Positions 24,533 through 33,578 are shown, counted from the first letter of the stretch. The stretch: 64,000 nucleotides of DNA from Microlunatus panaciterrae (GCF_016907535.1 NZ_JAFBCF010000001.1:2542001-2606000), one strand, 5' to 3'. Notes: generated by a model not told the origin, from the letters alone. Translations and numbers: made by a program.

Positions 24533-26746
24533 ATGGATATGTGGCCTGGCAGGCCCTACCCGATGGGGGCAACCTTCGACGGAACCGGGGTCAACTTCAC
24601 ACTTTTCTCCGAGATTGCCGACAAGGTCGAGCTCTGCCTGATCAGCGACGAGGGGGAGGAGACGCGGGTCCCGGTGGAGGAGGTCGACGGCTTCGTCTGG
24701 CACGTCTACCTGCCTGGTATCCAGCCCGGCCAGCGCTACGGCTACCGCGTGCACGGCCCCTACGATCCTGCCAACGGCCACCGCTGCAACCCCGCGAAGC
24801 TGCTGTTGGACCCGTACGCCAAGGCGATCGATGGCCAGATCGACGGTGACGAGTCCCTGTTCTCGTACCGTTTCGGCAAGCCCGACGAGTTCAACGACGC
24901 CGACTCTCTCGGCCACACGATGCTGTCGGTGGTGACCAACCCCTTCTTCGACTGGGGCCACGACCGTCCGCCGCGGCACCAGTACCACGACAGCGTGATC
25001 TACGAGACGCACGTCAAGGGTCTGACGATGACCCACCCGGGCGTGCCCGAGGAGATCCGGGGCACGTACGCCGCGCTCGGGCATCCGGCCATCATCGAGC
25101 ACCTGACCAAGCTCGGCGTCACGGCAGTGGAGCTGCTGCCGGTGCACCAGTTCGTCAACGACTCTCACCTGGTGGACCAGGGACTGTCGAACTACTGGGG
25201 CTACAACACCATCGGCTTCCTGGCGCCGCACAACGCCTACGCCTCGTCCGGCAGCCGCGGGCAGCAGACCACCGAGTTCAAGGCCATGGTCAAGGCTCTG
25301 CACGAGGCGCAGATCGAGGTCATCCTCGATGTGGTCTACAACCACACGGCCGAAGGCAACGAACGCGGACCCACGATCGCCTTCCGCGGAATCGACAACG
25401 CCGCCTACTACCGCCTGGTCGACGACGCCAAGCAGCACTACTACGACACGACGGGCACCGGCAACAGCCTGCTGATGCGCAGCCCGCACGTCCTGCAGCT
25501 GATCATGGACTCGCTGCGCTACTGGGTGTTGGAGATGCACGTCGACGGGTTCCGGTTTGATCTTGCGGCCACCCTGGCCCGCCAGTTCCACGAGGTCGAC
25601 AAGCTGTCGGCCTTCTTCGACATCATCCAGCAGGACCCGGTGATCTCCCAGGTGAAGCTGATCGCGGAGCCGTGGGACCTGGGTGACGGGGGCTACCAGG
25701 TGGGCAACTTCCCACCGCTGTGGACCGAGTGGAACGGCAAGTACCGCGACACCGTGCGTGACTACTGGCGGGGCGAGCCGGCATCTCTGGCAGAGTTCGC
25801 TTCCCGGCTCACCGGCTCGAGTGACCTCTACGCCCACTCCGACCGTCGTCCGACCGCGTCGGTCAACTTCGTGATCGCCCACGACGGCTTCACCCTGCGC
25901 GATCTCGTTTCCTATAACGAGAAGCACAACGAGGCCAACGGTGAGGGCGGCAACGACGGCGAGAGCCACAACCGATCATGGAACTGTGGCGTCGAGGGGG
26001 AGACGGACGACGAGGCGATCAACGCGCTCCGGCTCCGTCAGCAGCGCAACTTCCTGACCACCTTGATGGTCAGCCAGGGCGTACCGATGGTCGCGCACGG
26101 TGACGAGCTGGGACGAACCCAGAAGGGCAACAACAACGTGTACGCCCAGGACAACGAGCTGTCGTGGGTGAACTGGGATCTCAACGAGGACCAGCAGTCG
26201 CTGATGCAGTTCGCCTCGCGAGTGATCGAGCTCCGCAAGAACCATGCGGTGTTCCGCCGTCGGCGCTTCTTCGCCGGCGACGCGAGCCACGGTGGCAAGA
26301 GCGAGCTCGGTGACATCGAGTGGTTCAGCCCGGACGCGACACCGATGGATGAGGAGGCTTGGAGCACCGGGTTCGCCCGGAGTCTGATGGTCTTCCTCAA
26401 CGGCGACGCGATCCCCGAGCCCGACAGCATGGGCCGCCGGATCCACGACGACCACTTCCTGCTGCTGTTCAACGCGCACAGCGAACCCGTCGACTTCACC
26501 CTGCCGCCACGGACCTATGGCGACGGCTGGGCACTGCAGCTGGACACCAGCAGCGGGCTGACCGACGGCAGCGCACTGGATCTCTGGCTGGCGTGCTCCC
26601 GGCATGCGGTCGAAGGTCACTCCGTGGTGGTGCTGCGCGCCTCCGAGGTCCCCGAGGAGGAGAAGGTCGCCTCGTCAGCGCGTGCGGACGCTGCCTCGCA
26701 CACGATCGCCAAGGCGTCCCAGAAGGCTGGTCGCAAGAAGAGGTAG
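24533..26746 (+). CDS. glgX: Glycogen debranching enzyme GlgX
   Basis: 737-residue GH13 isoamylase-type enzyme that hydrolyses alpha-1,6 branches of glycogen. There is an N-terminal CBM48-type domain (ATFDGTGVNFTLFSEIADKV), then the barrel. The four GH13 regions are visible: region I DVVYNHTAEG, region II GFRFDLAATLA (nucleophile Asp), region III LIAEPWDLGDGGY (acid Glu), and region IV FVIAHDGFTLRDLVSYNEKH. The GlgX-type NEANGEGGNDGESHNRSWNCG loop follows. The last ~35 residues are a Lys/Ala-rich tail. ATG at 24533 with GAAGGGA upstream is preferred over earlier in-frame starts. Acts in cytoplasmic glycogen turnover. Confidence 0.95.
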   Translation: MDMWPGRPYPMGATFDGTGVNFTLFSEIADKVELCLISDEGEETRVPVEEVDGFVWHVYLPGIQPGQRYGYRVHGPYDPANGHRCNPAKLLLDPYAKAIDGQIDGDESLFSYRFGKPDEFNDADSLGHTMLSVVTNPFFDWGHDRPPRHQYHDSVIYETHVKGLTMTHPGVPEEIRGTYAALGHPAIIEHLTKLGVTAVELLPVHQFVNDSHLVDQGLSNYWGYNTIGFLAPHNAYASSGSRGQQTTEFKAMVKALHEAQIEVILDVVYNHTAEGNERGPTIAFRGIDNAAYYRLVDDAKQHYYDTTGTGNSLLMRSPHVLQLIMDSLRYWVLEMHVDGFRFDLAATLARQFHEVDKLSAFFDIIQQDPVISQVKLIAEPWDLGDGGYQVGNFPPLWTEWNGKYRDTVRDYWRGEPASLAEFASRLTGSSDLYAHSDRRPTASVNFVIAHDGFTLRDLVSYNEKHNEANGEGGNDGESHNRSWNCGVEGETDDEAINALRLRQQRNFLTTLMVSQGVPMVAHGDELGRTQKGNNNVYAQDNELSWVNWDLNEDQQSLMQFASRVIELRKNHAVFRRRRFFAGDASHGGKSELGDIEWFSPDATPMDEEAWSTGFARSLMVFLNGDAIPEPDSMGRRIHDDHFLLLFNAHSEPVDFTLPPRTYGDGWALQLDTSSGLTDGSALDLWLACSRHAVEGHSVVVLRASEVPEEEKVASSARADAASHTIAKASQKAGRKKR

Positions 26747-26756
26747 GCGCACGCTG

Positions 26757-26775
26757 CCCTTCGACAGGCTCAGGG
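26757..26775. repeat. Dispersed palindromic repeat between convergent genes
   Basis: CCCTTCGACAGGCTCAGGG, an imperfect palindrome of a kind found many times in GC-rich actinobacterial and proteobacterial genomes. It lies between the stops of glgX and the AraC-type gene and could act as a two-way terminator. Only one copy seen in this window; identity rests on recognition of the motif. Confidence 0.55.
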
Positions 26776-26780
26776 CGCGT

Positions 26781-27629
26781 TCACGCGCGGGAGGTGGACG
26801 GGGTCCGGCGGGCCCGGTACGCGCTGGGGCTCATCCCGGTCTGCTGGCGGAACCGGGTGGAGAAGTACAGCGGGTTGGTGAAGCCGACCTCGGCCGCCAC
26901 CGACGAGACCGGGCGCGACGTCATGTCGAGCAGCCGGGCGGCGGTGTCCAGCCGTCGGCGTTCGACGAACCGCTGCGGGCTCACACCGAGCTGGCGGCGG
27001 AAGAGGTGGGCGAACCGGGACACCGACAGCGTGCTGGCCCTGGCCAGCCGGCTGACACCGAGGTCGGCGCGGAGGTCTCGGTCCACCAGCTCGATGGCCC
27101 GCAACAACCGCTCGTCGATCTGGTTGCGGGACGGGTTGACACTGTCGCACCACAGCAGCGCCGCCTCGAACGCGTTGAGGCTGAGCAGCTCGCTGTTGGC
27201 CAGTACGCCGGTGCTCAGTCGTGCCGAGTCGGCCAGGCTGGCTGCGATCCGCTGCCCGATCTGAACGCCCGCCCGCAGCTGCAGAATGCCCGGTGCGACC
27301 TCGGGCCAGGACAGCAGGTCGCTCCACTCCGGTCGGGGATGGAAGTGGGCGTAGCGGAAGTGCCAGTGGCGCAGTCGCGGCTCGACGCCGTAGTCGTGTG
27401 GCGTCCCCGGCCGGATCAGGGTCGTCTCGCCCGGCAGTGCACGAACGTCGGTGGTTGCGGTGCCCAGCCGTCCCTCGCCCTCGAGAGTGTGGAACAGCAG
27501 CCAGTCGCTGGTGCCGCGGCTGCGGTAGGTGGTGTAGCCCGCCCCCTCGTCGAGCTCTCCGACCAGCAGCCTGGCGACAGTGGGGGTGAAGGACTCCGGC
27601 CGCGGCGTAGCGGGATCACGAAGGCTCAT
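26781..27629 (-). CDS. AraC family transcriptional regulator
   Basis: 282 residues. The N-terminal ~150 residues form a cupin-type ligand-binding domain (LFHTLEGEGRL, PGTPHDYG, HWHFRYAHF). The C-terminal ~100 residues have two helix-turn-helix units (LARASTLSVSRFAHLFRRQLG and VAAEVGFTNPLYFSTRFRQQTG). Regulators of this layout usually control sugar catabolism. It is divergent from galE with 93 bases between, so galE is a possible target, but no operator is evident. Confidence 0.9.
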   Translation of the reverse strand: MSLRDPATPRPESFTPTVARLLVGELDEGAGYTTYRSRGTSDWLLFHTLEGEGRLGTATTDVRALPGETTLIRPGTPHDYGVEPRLRHWHFRYAHFHPRPEWSDLLSWPEVAPGILQLRAGVQIGQRIAASLADSARLSTGVLANSELLSLNAFEAALLWCDSVNPSRNQIDERLLRAIELVDRDLRADLGVSRLARASTLSVSRFAHLFRRQLGVSPQRFVERRRLDTAARLLDMTSRPVSSVAAEVGFTNPLYFSTRFRQQTGMSPSAYRARRTPSTSRA

Positions 27630-27722
27630 GGTGCGCCCAAACTAGCTCCGCTGCCGTGCCGGCGTCACCTGGATGGGTGAGGCCCGGCCCCACGGCACCG
27701 GCCGCCGGTCTAGAGTTCGGGC

Positions 27723-28742
27723 ATGAACGTACTCGTCTCCGGCGGCGCCGGCTACATCGGATCGCATACGGTCATCCAGCTGCTGGCGGCCGGGCACGAC
27801 GTCCTGATCGTGGACAACTTCGCCAACGCCAAGCCGGCCGTGATCAACCGGCTCGAGGCGATCACCGGACGTCACTTGCCGGTGCACGCCTTCGACCTGT
27901 GCGACGTCGACAAGACGGAGCACCTGTTCGCGCACGAGCAGATCGACGCCGTGGTGCACTTCGCCGGTTACAAGGCCGTCGGCGAGAGCGTTCAGAAGCC
28001 GCTGGAGTACTACGAGAACAACCTGGGCTCGACCTTCTCCCTGGTGCGGGCGATGCGGCGACACAACGTCCGCAAGCTGGTGTTCTCCTCCTCGGCGACC
28101 GTCTACGGGCCTGATGCGACCTCGCCACTCAAGGAGGACCTGCCGACCTCGGCCACCAACCCCTACGGCTGGAGCAAGGTGATGATCGAGCAGGTGCTGC
28201 GCGACGTCGCCGCTGCCGAGACCGACTGGAGGATCGCCCTGCTGCGCTACTTCAACCCGGTAGGCGCGCACAGCTCGGGCACCATCGGCGAGGACCCCAC
28301 CGACATCCCGAACAACCTGATGCCCTTCATCGCCCAGGTCGCGGTGGGGCGGCTGGATCGGCTGAAGGTGTTCGGCGATGACTACGACACCCCGGACGGG
28401 ACGGGTGTCCGCGACTACATCCATGTCGAGGACCTGGCAGCCGGCCATGTCGCCGCACTGGACAGGCTGTCCCAGACGGAGTCGCCGGTGAGCACCTGGA
28501 ACCTCGGCACCGGGCACGGCACCAGCGTGCTGGAGCTGCTGCACGCCTTCGAGCGGGCCGTCGGTCACGAGCTGCCGTATGAGGTGGTGGCTCGCCGGCC
28601 AGGTGACGTGGCCACCTCGTACGCGGACGTGTCCAGGGCCCACGCGGAGCTCGGTTGGCGGGCCACCCGGTCGCTCGACGACATGTGCGTCGACACCTGG
28701 CGGTGGCAGCAGCAGAACCCCGGTGGTTACCCGGACGCGTGA
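27723..28742 (+). CDS. galE: UDP-glucose 4-epimerase
   Basis: 339-residue extended SDR that interconverts UDP-glucose and UDP-galactose in the Leloir pathway and for cell-wall galactose. NAD-binding GGAGYIG at 7-13, catalytic S124 region (FSSSATVYG), Y148 and K152 (YGWSK). Full-length, with the GalE-type NPVGAHSSGTIGEDP loop. Divergent from the AraC regulator; no galK or galT in the window. Confidence 0.95.
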   Translation: MNVLVSGGAGYIGSHTVIQLLAAGHDVLIVDNFANAKPAVINRLEAITGRHLPVHAFDLCDVDKTEHLFAHEQIDAVVHFAGYKAVGESVQKPLEYYENNLGSTFSLVRAMRRHNVRKLVFSSSATVYGPDATSPLKEDLPTSATNPYGWSKVMIEQVLRDVAAAETDWRIALLRYFNPVGAHSSGTIGEDPTDIPNNLMPFIAQVAVGRLDRLKVFGDDYDTPDGTGVRDYIHVEDLAAGHVAALDRLSQTESPVSTWNLGTGHGTSVLELLHAFERAVGHELPYEVVARRPGDVATSYADVSRAHAELGWRATRSLDDMCVDTWRWQQQNPGGYPDA

Positions 28743-28820
28743 TCGGTCGGCCGGCTGCCCAGCCAGCACCACCAGCTCGCCGGCGTGTATCTGGGCGGCC
28801 GTCGGAGCCTCCTGCAAGGC

Positions 28821-29888
28821 ATGACGACTCCGGTACCGAGTGCTGCGGGTGCCCCGGGATCAGCGACGCCCTTCGCCGTGACAGCCCCAGCGCAGCTGGA
28901 GCTCGCCGCGGATCGGACCGGCACGACCACCTTCACGGTGACGAACCTGACCGGGCGACCGGTCACGGCCCGGTTCCGGGCCCGCGGCGGTGCCGGGGCG
29001 GATGACTCCTGGTTCGCCGTCGCTGGTGCTTCCGAGGTGCCGATGAGCCTGGGCGGCACGCTGACCACGAATGTGACGGTCACGGTTCCGCCGAGTGCGC
29101 CGGCCGGCCAGCACACCCTCCAGCTCGAGGTGATCGCCGAGGATGACACCGAGTCGGTGAGTGGTCAGACCGTGTCGTTCACGGTCGGTCCGGCGCCGGC
29201 GCCGGCGCGGAGACCCCGATGGCTGCTGTGGGTCGTCATCGCAGCGGTCGTGTTGCTGCTGGCAGGTTTCGCCGCCTGGTTCCTCCTGCTCCGTGGCCCG
29301 GCCGCCCCGGTGAGCAGCTCGCCACCGACGATCAGCGGCACCGCGCAGGAGGGTCAGGTGCTGACCGCCGACCAGGGCCTGTGGGAGGGCACCGACCTCA
29401 GGCTCGCGATGCAGTGGCAGCGCTGCGACCCGTCGCATCGGTGCACTGACGTGGCCGCTGCTACCGGGCTGACGTACACGCCGGTGGCCGCGGACGTCGG
29501 TCAGCTGGTGCAGGTCCGGGTGACGGCGAGCAACCCGGCCGGCGACGAGACCGCCGCGACGTCCGATCCGGTGGGCCCGGTGACGGCTGCCGTCACCCCG
29601 CCGCCGCAGCCGACCGACCTGTGCGTCTCCGGATTCGTCTGGCGTCAGGCGAGGGCCGAGGACCACGTGTGTGTCACTCCCGAGACGCGCGCGCAGACCT
29701 GGGCCGACAACGCAGCCGCACCCGGCCGCTGGGTGGTCGGTGCCTACGGCGTGCACACCTGCATCCAGGGCTTCGTGTGGCGGGAGGCCTTCGTGGGTGA
29801 CGACGTCTGCGTCACCGGCGCTGTCCGTACCCAGGCCGCCCAGGACAACGCTCTGGCGGCCTCCCGGGTTCAGCCACCCGGTGGCTGA
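28821..29888 (+). CDS. Membrane-anchored protein with Ig-like and Cys-repeat domains
   Basis: About 355 residues. The N-terminal ~130 residues resemble a beta-sandwich (TTTFTVTNLTGRPVTARF) and lie before a single membrane helix (WLLWVVIAAVVLLLAGFAAWFLL), preceded by RRPR. After it comes an Ig-like module (PPTISGTAQEGQVLTADQGLW) and two copies of a ~40-residue motif, C...GFVWR..A..D.VCVT...R.Q...DN.A. The topology implies a cytoplasmic N-terminal and an external C-terminal part. ATG at 28821 is a best guess; its Shine-Dalgarno is weak and the frame starts at 28785. Function unknown. The last 19 bases overlap the next gene on the other strand. Confidence 0.7.
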   Translation: MTTPVPSAAGAPGSATPFAVTAPAQLELAADRTGTTTFTVTNLTGRPVTARFRARGGAGADDSWFAVAGASEVPMSLGGTLTTNVTVTVPPSAPAGQHTLQLEVIAEDDTESVSGQTVSFTVGPAPAPARRPRWLLWVVIAAVVLLLAGFAAWFLLLRGPAAPVSSSPPTISGTAQEGQVLTADQGLWEGTDLRLAMQWQRCDPSHRCTDVAAATGLTYTPVAADVGQLVQVRVTASNPAGDETAATSDPVGPVTAAVTPPPQPTDLCVSGFVWRQARAEDHVCVTPETRAQTWADNAAAPGRWVVGAYGVHTCIQGFVWREAFVGDDVCVTGAVRTQAAQDNALAASRVQPPGG

Positions 29889-30274
29889 TCGGCGAGCCCG
29901 GCGTCGTACTGCCTGACCAGCGACCGCGGCGCCTGGCAGCGCCAGGCGTCGATGATCAGCTCGGCGAGCTCGTCCGGCTCGATCCTGGCCAGCCGGACCA
30001 GCACCGCAGGGAACCTGTTGTAGTGCGCCTCGGTGAAGAACTTCTCCGCATCCGAGGCCAGCAGGCTCTCCTTCTCCGCCAGGTCCGCGACCCGCACCGC
30101 GAGCACTGCCGGCTGCGGCACCCGGGCCTTCTTCGGCTCCGTCCGTTCCATCCAGACCCAGGCGAAGCCCTTGTCCCTGCCCCGGTCGGGCACCGAGAAC
30201 GCGAAGCGATCCTGCGCCTCGCGGACCTCGGGCAGCGACGTCGCGATCCGGCGTACGTCGTCCTGGGTAGCCAC
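29870..30274 (-). CDS. MmcQ/YjbR family protein
   Basis: 134 residues of the MmcQ/YjbR (CyaY-like fold) family of putative DNA-binding proteins. The N-terminus DDVRRIATSLPEVREAQ, AFSVPDRGRDKGFAWVWMER, and the C-terminal DELAELIIDAWRCQAPRSLV are typical. Its stop overlaps the preceding plus-strand gene by 19 bases. Divergent from the RNA methyltransferase gene. Confidence 0.85.
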   Translation of the reverse strand: MATQDDVRRIATSLPEVREAQDRFAFSVPDRGRDKGFAWVWMERTEPKKARVPQPAVLAVRVADLAEKESLLASDAEKFFTEAHYNRFPAVLVRLARIEPDELAELIIDAWRCQAPRSLVRQYDAGLADQPPGG

Positions 30275-30322
30275 CAGTGCTCAACCTCCTGCTCCTACTG
30301 GTGCCATCGTAGGGTTGGAGCC

Positions 30323-31129
30323 ATGGACCTACAGCAGATCGGCGCCAGCCACCCCCGGATCAAGCGCGTCGTCGATCTGCAGCGCAACACGAAGCCGAAC
30401 CCCGAGAAGCTCTTCGTCGCCGAGGGGCTGTGGGCGCACAACGCACTGCTCGAGGCCGACACCCGGATCGAGGCCTTCTTCTGGTGCCCGGAGGCGTCGT
30501 ACTCGAACGAGGCCAAGGTGCGAGCAGCACAGATCGTCGAGCGGGCCGAGCGCTCCTATCGCATCTCGGAGAAGACGCTGGCCCGGATCGCCGAGCGGGA
30601 GAAGCCGGACGGCCTGGTGTCGGTGGCCCAGCTGCCGCGCTGGACGCCGGACACCATCGAGCTGCCGGAGTCCGCGTTGGTGCTGGTGGCCGACGGGATC
30701 GAGATCCCAGGCAACCTCGGGACCCTGGTGCGCACCATGGACGGCTGCGCGGCGGACCTTCTGGTACTGGTCAACCGGAGGACCCGGCTGACCCACCCGA
30801 AGGTGTTCAGAGCCAGCCACGGGATGGTGCTGACGGTGCCGACCATCGAGTTCGAGTCGGTCGCCGAGGTCGCCGGTTGGCTGAGCCGCAACGACTTCAC
30901 CGTTCTGCTGACCGATGCCAACACCCACCAGTCCTATCGTTCGGCGACCTACGGCCGGCGCACTGCGATCGTGCTCGGGAACGAGCGCTACGGATTCAGC
31001 AAGGAGTGGCGGGACTACCCCTACAGCCCCATCACGCTGCCGATGCTCGGGCGGGCCGACTCGCTGAACGTCTCGATCGCGGGGGCGATCTTCATGTACG
31101 AGGCCAGGGCCCGGATGGGTGGCAGCTGA
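30323..31129 (+). CDS. TrmH/SpoU family RNA 2'-O-methyltransferase
   Basis: 268 residues. An N-terminal substrate-binding region (SHPRIKRVVDLQ...LFVAEGLWAHNALLEA) precedes a knotted SPOUT domain with motif 1 EIPGNLGTLVRTMDGC, motif 2 IVLGNERYGFS and motif 3 LPMLGRADSLNVSIAGAIFMYEARA. Methylates a ribose in rRNA or tRNA using SAM. The exact target base cannot be told from sequence alone. Confidence 0.92.
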   Translation: MDLQQIGASHPRIKRVVDLQRNTKPNPEKLFVAEGLWAHNALLEADTRIEAFFWCPEASYSNEAKVRAAQIVERAERSYRISEKTLARIAEREKPDGLVSVAQLPRWTPDTIELPESALVLVADGIEIPGNLGTLVRTMDGCAADLLVLVNRRTRLTHPKVFRASHGMVLTVPTIEFESVAEVAGWLSRNDFTVLLTDANTHQSYRSATYGRRTAIVLGNERYGFSKEWRDYPYSPITLPMLGRADSLNVSIAGAIFMYEARARMGGS

Positions 31130-31173
31130 CCCCGCCCAATGCTCCAAAGCCGGTGGCCTTTCTGCCCCGGAGA

Positions 31174-31233
31174 CTTGTCAGAAGGTACGAAATCCGAGCG
31201 GCACCGACATTGCCGCGCAAAGTGCCTGACAAG
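31174..31233. promoter_or_regulatory. Widely spaced inverted repeat between convergent genes
   Basis: CTTGTCAG (31174-31181) and CTGACAAG (31226-31233), perfect eight-base arms 44 bases apart, in the 277-base gap between the RNA methyltransferase and M4 protease stops. Nothing else of note lies in this gap. It could form a long hairpin in either transcript. Confidence 0.3.
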
Positions 31234-31406
31234 AGCCGTCCGTGCGCGGGACAGTGGATGCGTATTCGGGGGGAGGACGCGCCAGAGTCGGGGTCTGTCA
31301 GTTCGGGGGAGCCAGCAAACGAGTCTGTGCACGGTGTGATCGGGGGCCACGCTTCGGCGTTGGTCCCCGGTTGCCCGTCTTGGCCAGGATCGCCCGCAGC
31401 CGTCGG

Positions 31407-32768
31407 CTACAGGTCTCCGAGCACCAGCCGCACCACCTGGCTGAGTTCAGGCGTGAGATCCGCCTCGCCGACCGTGGTGCGCTGCTCGCCGTACTCGACC
31501 GTGTACACGAAGCGGTCCGGAGCAGGCGGACCTGCGGTGAACGACGGCAGGTCCAGCCGGCTGAGCAGGCTCTGCAGCTCGGGACCGACCGGGTCGCTGG
31601 TGAGGTCCACCTCGGCGGAGCGCACCATGCCCGCGAAACCCCCGCTGCGGCGGACAGCGACCTTGGCCGGCCCGGCGGCGTCAGTGGGTGGAGTCGCCGG
31701 CAACGGGCCGGACCGGTCCAGCACCTTCACCTCGACCCAGGCGGCACGGACCCGGGCCGCGGCGTCCGGGTCGTCGGCGAACAGCCGGCCGGCAGCGGCG
31801 ACGGTCGCCTCGGCGAAGCCGGCGAAGTCGGTACCCGCATCGACGTCACCCGCGGTCAGCGCCTCGTACCAGATCCGGCCCGGTCGCTCCCAGCTGTTGC
31901 CTCCGAGTCCGGTGCAGGCCAGGTAGAAGGCGCGGTTGGGAATGCCTGAGTTGAGGTGCACACCGCCGTTGTCGTCCTCGGTGTCGATGTAGTCGTCCAT
32001 CGAGGCGACCTGAGGGTCCTTGCCCAGCCGAGGATCGTCGTAGGCGGTGCCGGGCTCCTTCATCGACCGTAACCCCTTCGCCTTCACACCGGGCAGGAAG
32101 AGCCCCTTGCCGATCAGCCAGTCCGCCTGGTCGGCCGACTGGCCGAGTGAGCGCTGCTCGGCCATGGCGGCGAACGCGTCGGAGACGCTCTCGTTCAGGG
32201 CCCCCGACTGGCCCTGGTAGGTGAGGGCCGCAGTGAACTGGGTGACGCCGTGCGTGAACTCGTGCGCCATCACATCCATCGGCCTGGTGAACCGGCCGAA
32301 GATCTTGCCGTCACCGTCGCCGAAGACGAGCTGGTGACCGTCCCAGAAGGCGTTGTCGTAGTTCTCGCCGTAATGCACCGTGATCGAGAGGGGAGTGCCC
32401 TTGCCGTCGACGGAGACGCGCTTGAACTGGTTGGCGAACAGGTCCCAGATCTGACCGGCCGCGTCGAAGGCCTCATCCACCGCCGGGTCGCCGCTGGGCG
32501 GGTCACCATCCCCGCGGACCGGGTCGCCGGGCAGCTGCTCGGTGTTGTTGGCCGAATGCACCACCCGCGTCGCACTCGCGATGTTGCCGGCCGCGGTGCG
32601 CACAGCGGGGTGCCGCAGGGTGGCGGGCGGCGTGGTCCTGCCGGCTCTGAGCCGATCGTCGACCAGCAGAGTGCGGCGACCGCAGGCGCACAGGTCCTCG
32701 TCGTCGGCGACGGCCGCGATCCGGCTCAACAGGTAGGGCGGGATGAACTGACACGCCATCGGAACCAT
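31407..32768 (-). CDS. Protealysin-like M4 metalloprotease with fused emfourin-like inhibitor domain
   Basis: About 453 residues. The N-terminus MACQFIPPYLLSRIA is the PPL-type short propeptide of protealysin-like proteases, with Cys before the Pro pair. The M4 catalytic domain follows: zinc ligands H169 and H173 in HEFTH, E193 in ALNESVSDAFA, and catalytic H271 in DNGGVHLNSG. After a Pro-rich linker (about 355-365), the last ~85 residues (VRRSGGFAGMVRSAEVDL onward) match emfourin, the inhibitor usually encoded by a separate gene beside protealysin. No signal peptide. ATG at 32768 has GGAAGA upstream; ATG at 32804 is the alternative. Presumably a self-restrained cytoplasmic or non-classically released protease. 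Confidence 0.85.
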   Translation of the reverse strand: MVPMACQFIPPYLLSRIAAVADDEDLCACGRRTLLVDDRLRAGRTTPPATLRHPAVRTAAGNIASATRVVHSANNTEQLPGDPVRGDGDPPSGDPAVDEAFDAAGQIWDLFANQFKRVSVDGKGTPLSITVHYGENYDNAFWDGHQLVFGDGDGKIFGRFTRPMDVMAHEFTHGVTQFTAALTYQGQSGALNESVSDAFAAMAEQRSLGQSADQADWLIGKGLFLPGVKAKGLRSMKEPGTAYDDPRLGKDPQVASMDDYIDTEDDNGGVHLNSGIPNRAFYLACTGLGGNSWERPGRIWYEALTAGDVDAGTDFAGFAEATVAAAGRLFADDPDAAARVRAAWVEVKVLDRSGPLPATPPTDAAGPAKVAVRRSGGFAGMVRSAEVDLTSDPVGPELQSLLSRLDLPSFTAGPPAPDRFVYTVEYGEQRTTVGEADLTPELSQVVRLVLGDL

Positions 32769-32868
32769 CCAATCTTCCGGTCCTGTCCGGTCACTGTCCG
32801 GCATCCGTCAGCGTACTCGCGGGCACTGACAAACCAGCCGGTGCGCTTCGGTCACCTATCCTCGTTGC

Positions 32869-33333
32869 ATGTCCGCGCAGCCGCCGGCCGGCGCCGTGCC
32901 GCCCGCACCGACGATCGACTTCTGTCGGGTGCTCACCGCCGCCGAGATCGGGGCGGTCACCGGCGACGAGCCGCGGCCCGGCGTCCGCAGGCTTGGCTAC
33001 AGCTGCTGGTACGCCTTCGGTGGGGACACCCGGGCTGGCGTGCTCGTCTCGGATCTCACCGCCGTCAGCCGCGACCTGCACCGTTCCTATCAGAGCGCCT
33101 ACGCCCTGGCCGCCAGGACCGGCGGTGCCCGAAGGGTGCCGGCCATCGGTGAGGCTGCCTTCGTCAGCACCACCCTGCTGCCCGGCGTGCACCAGGGTCT
33201 GGTGATCGCGGCCAGCCATCTGGTCAAGATCGACATCAGCGGCGGCATCGGCCTGCAGCCGACCGATATCCTGGGTCGGGTACTGCCGGCGCTGCTTGAG
33301 CTGGTTGCCCGGAAGGCTGCCGTAGACCACTAG
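32869..33333 (+). CDS. Hypothetical protein, DUF3558-like
   Basis: 154 residues, no signal peptide or lipobox. The start of the fold, DFCRVLTAAEIGAVTGDEPRPG followed by CWYAF, and the overall size resemble DUF3558-type actinobacterial proteins, which are normally lipoproteins. Two cysteines (about 19 and 46) could pair. Function unknown. Divergent from the M4 protease gene, 100 bases from its start. Confidence 0.6.
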   Translation: MSAQPPAGAVPPAPTIDFCRVLTAAEIGAVTGDEPRPGVRRLGYSCWYAFGGDTRAGVLVSDLTAVSRDLHRSYQSAYALAARTGGARRVPAIGEAAFVSTTLLPGVHQGLVIAASHLVKIDISGGIGLQPTDILGRVLPALLELVARKAAVDH

Positions 33334-33460
33334 CCGTGTCCTCTTCCGGACATCGCCGGAACAGGACAGGTCATTTGCTTGGTGCGGGTTCTCGGCATCC
33401 ATTAGGCTCAAGACAACTCAAGAGCTCCCCCCGAGCAGACAAATGAGTTATCGACGAGTC

Positions 33461-33496
33461 AGCGTCCACGGTTCTTGCACCAGAACCGTGGGCGCT
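33461..33496 (+). terminator. Long hairpin, terminator or structured RNA
   Basis: Fifteen-base-pair stem: arms 33461-33475 and 33482-33496, with one U-G pair and loop UGCACC. The inner ten pairs are CCACGGTTCT with AGAACCGTGG. No T-tract follows. At 128 bases past the stop of the DUF3558-like gene it may end that transcript, but its perfection is also compatible with a leader element of the downstream hydrolase gene. Confidence 0.45.
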
Positions 33497-33578
33497 AACT
33501 TCGTTCAGGCGACCGTCCGCGGTGCTGCACCCGGCCGTCAATCCTCCGGTCGTGGCAATGACAGCACGATAGCACCGG

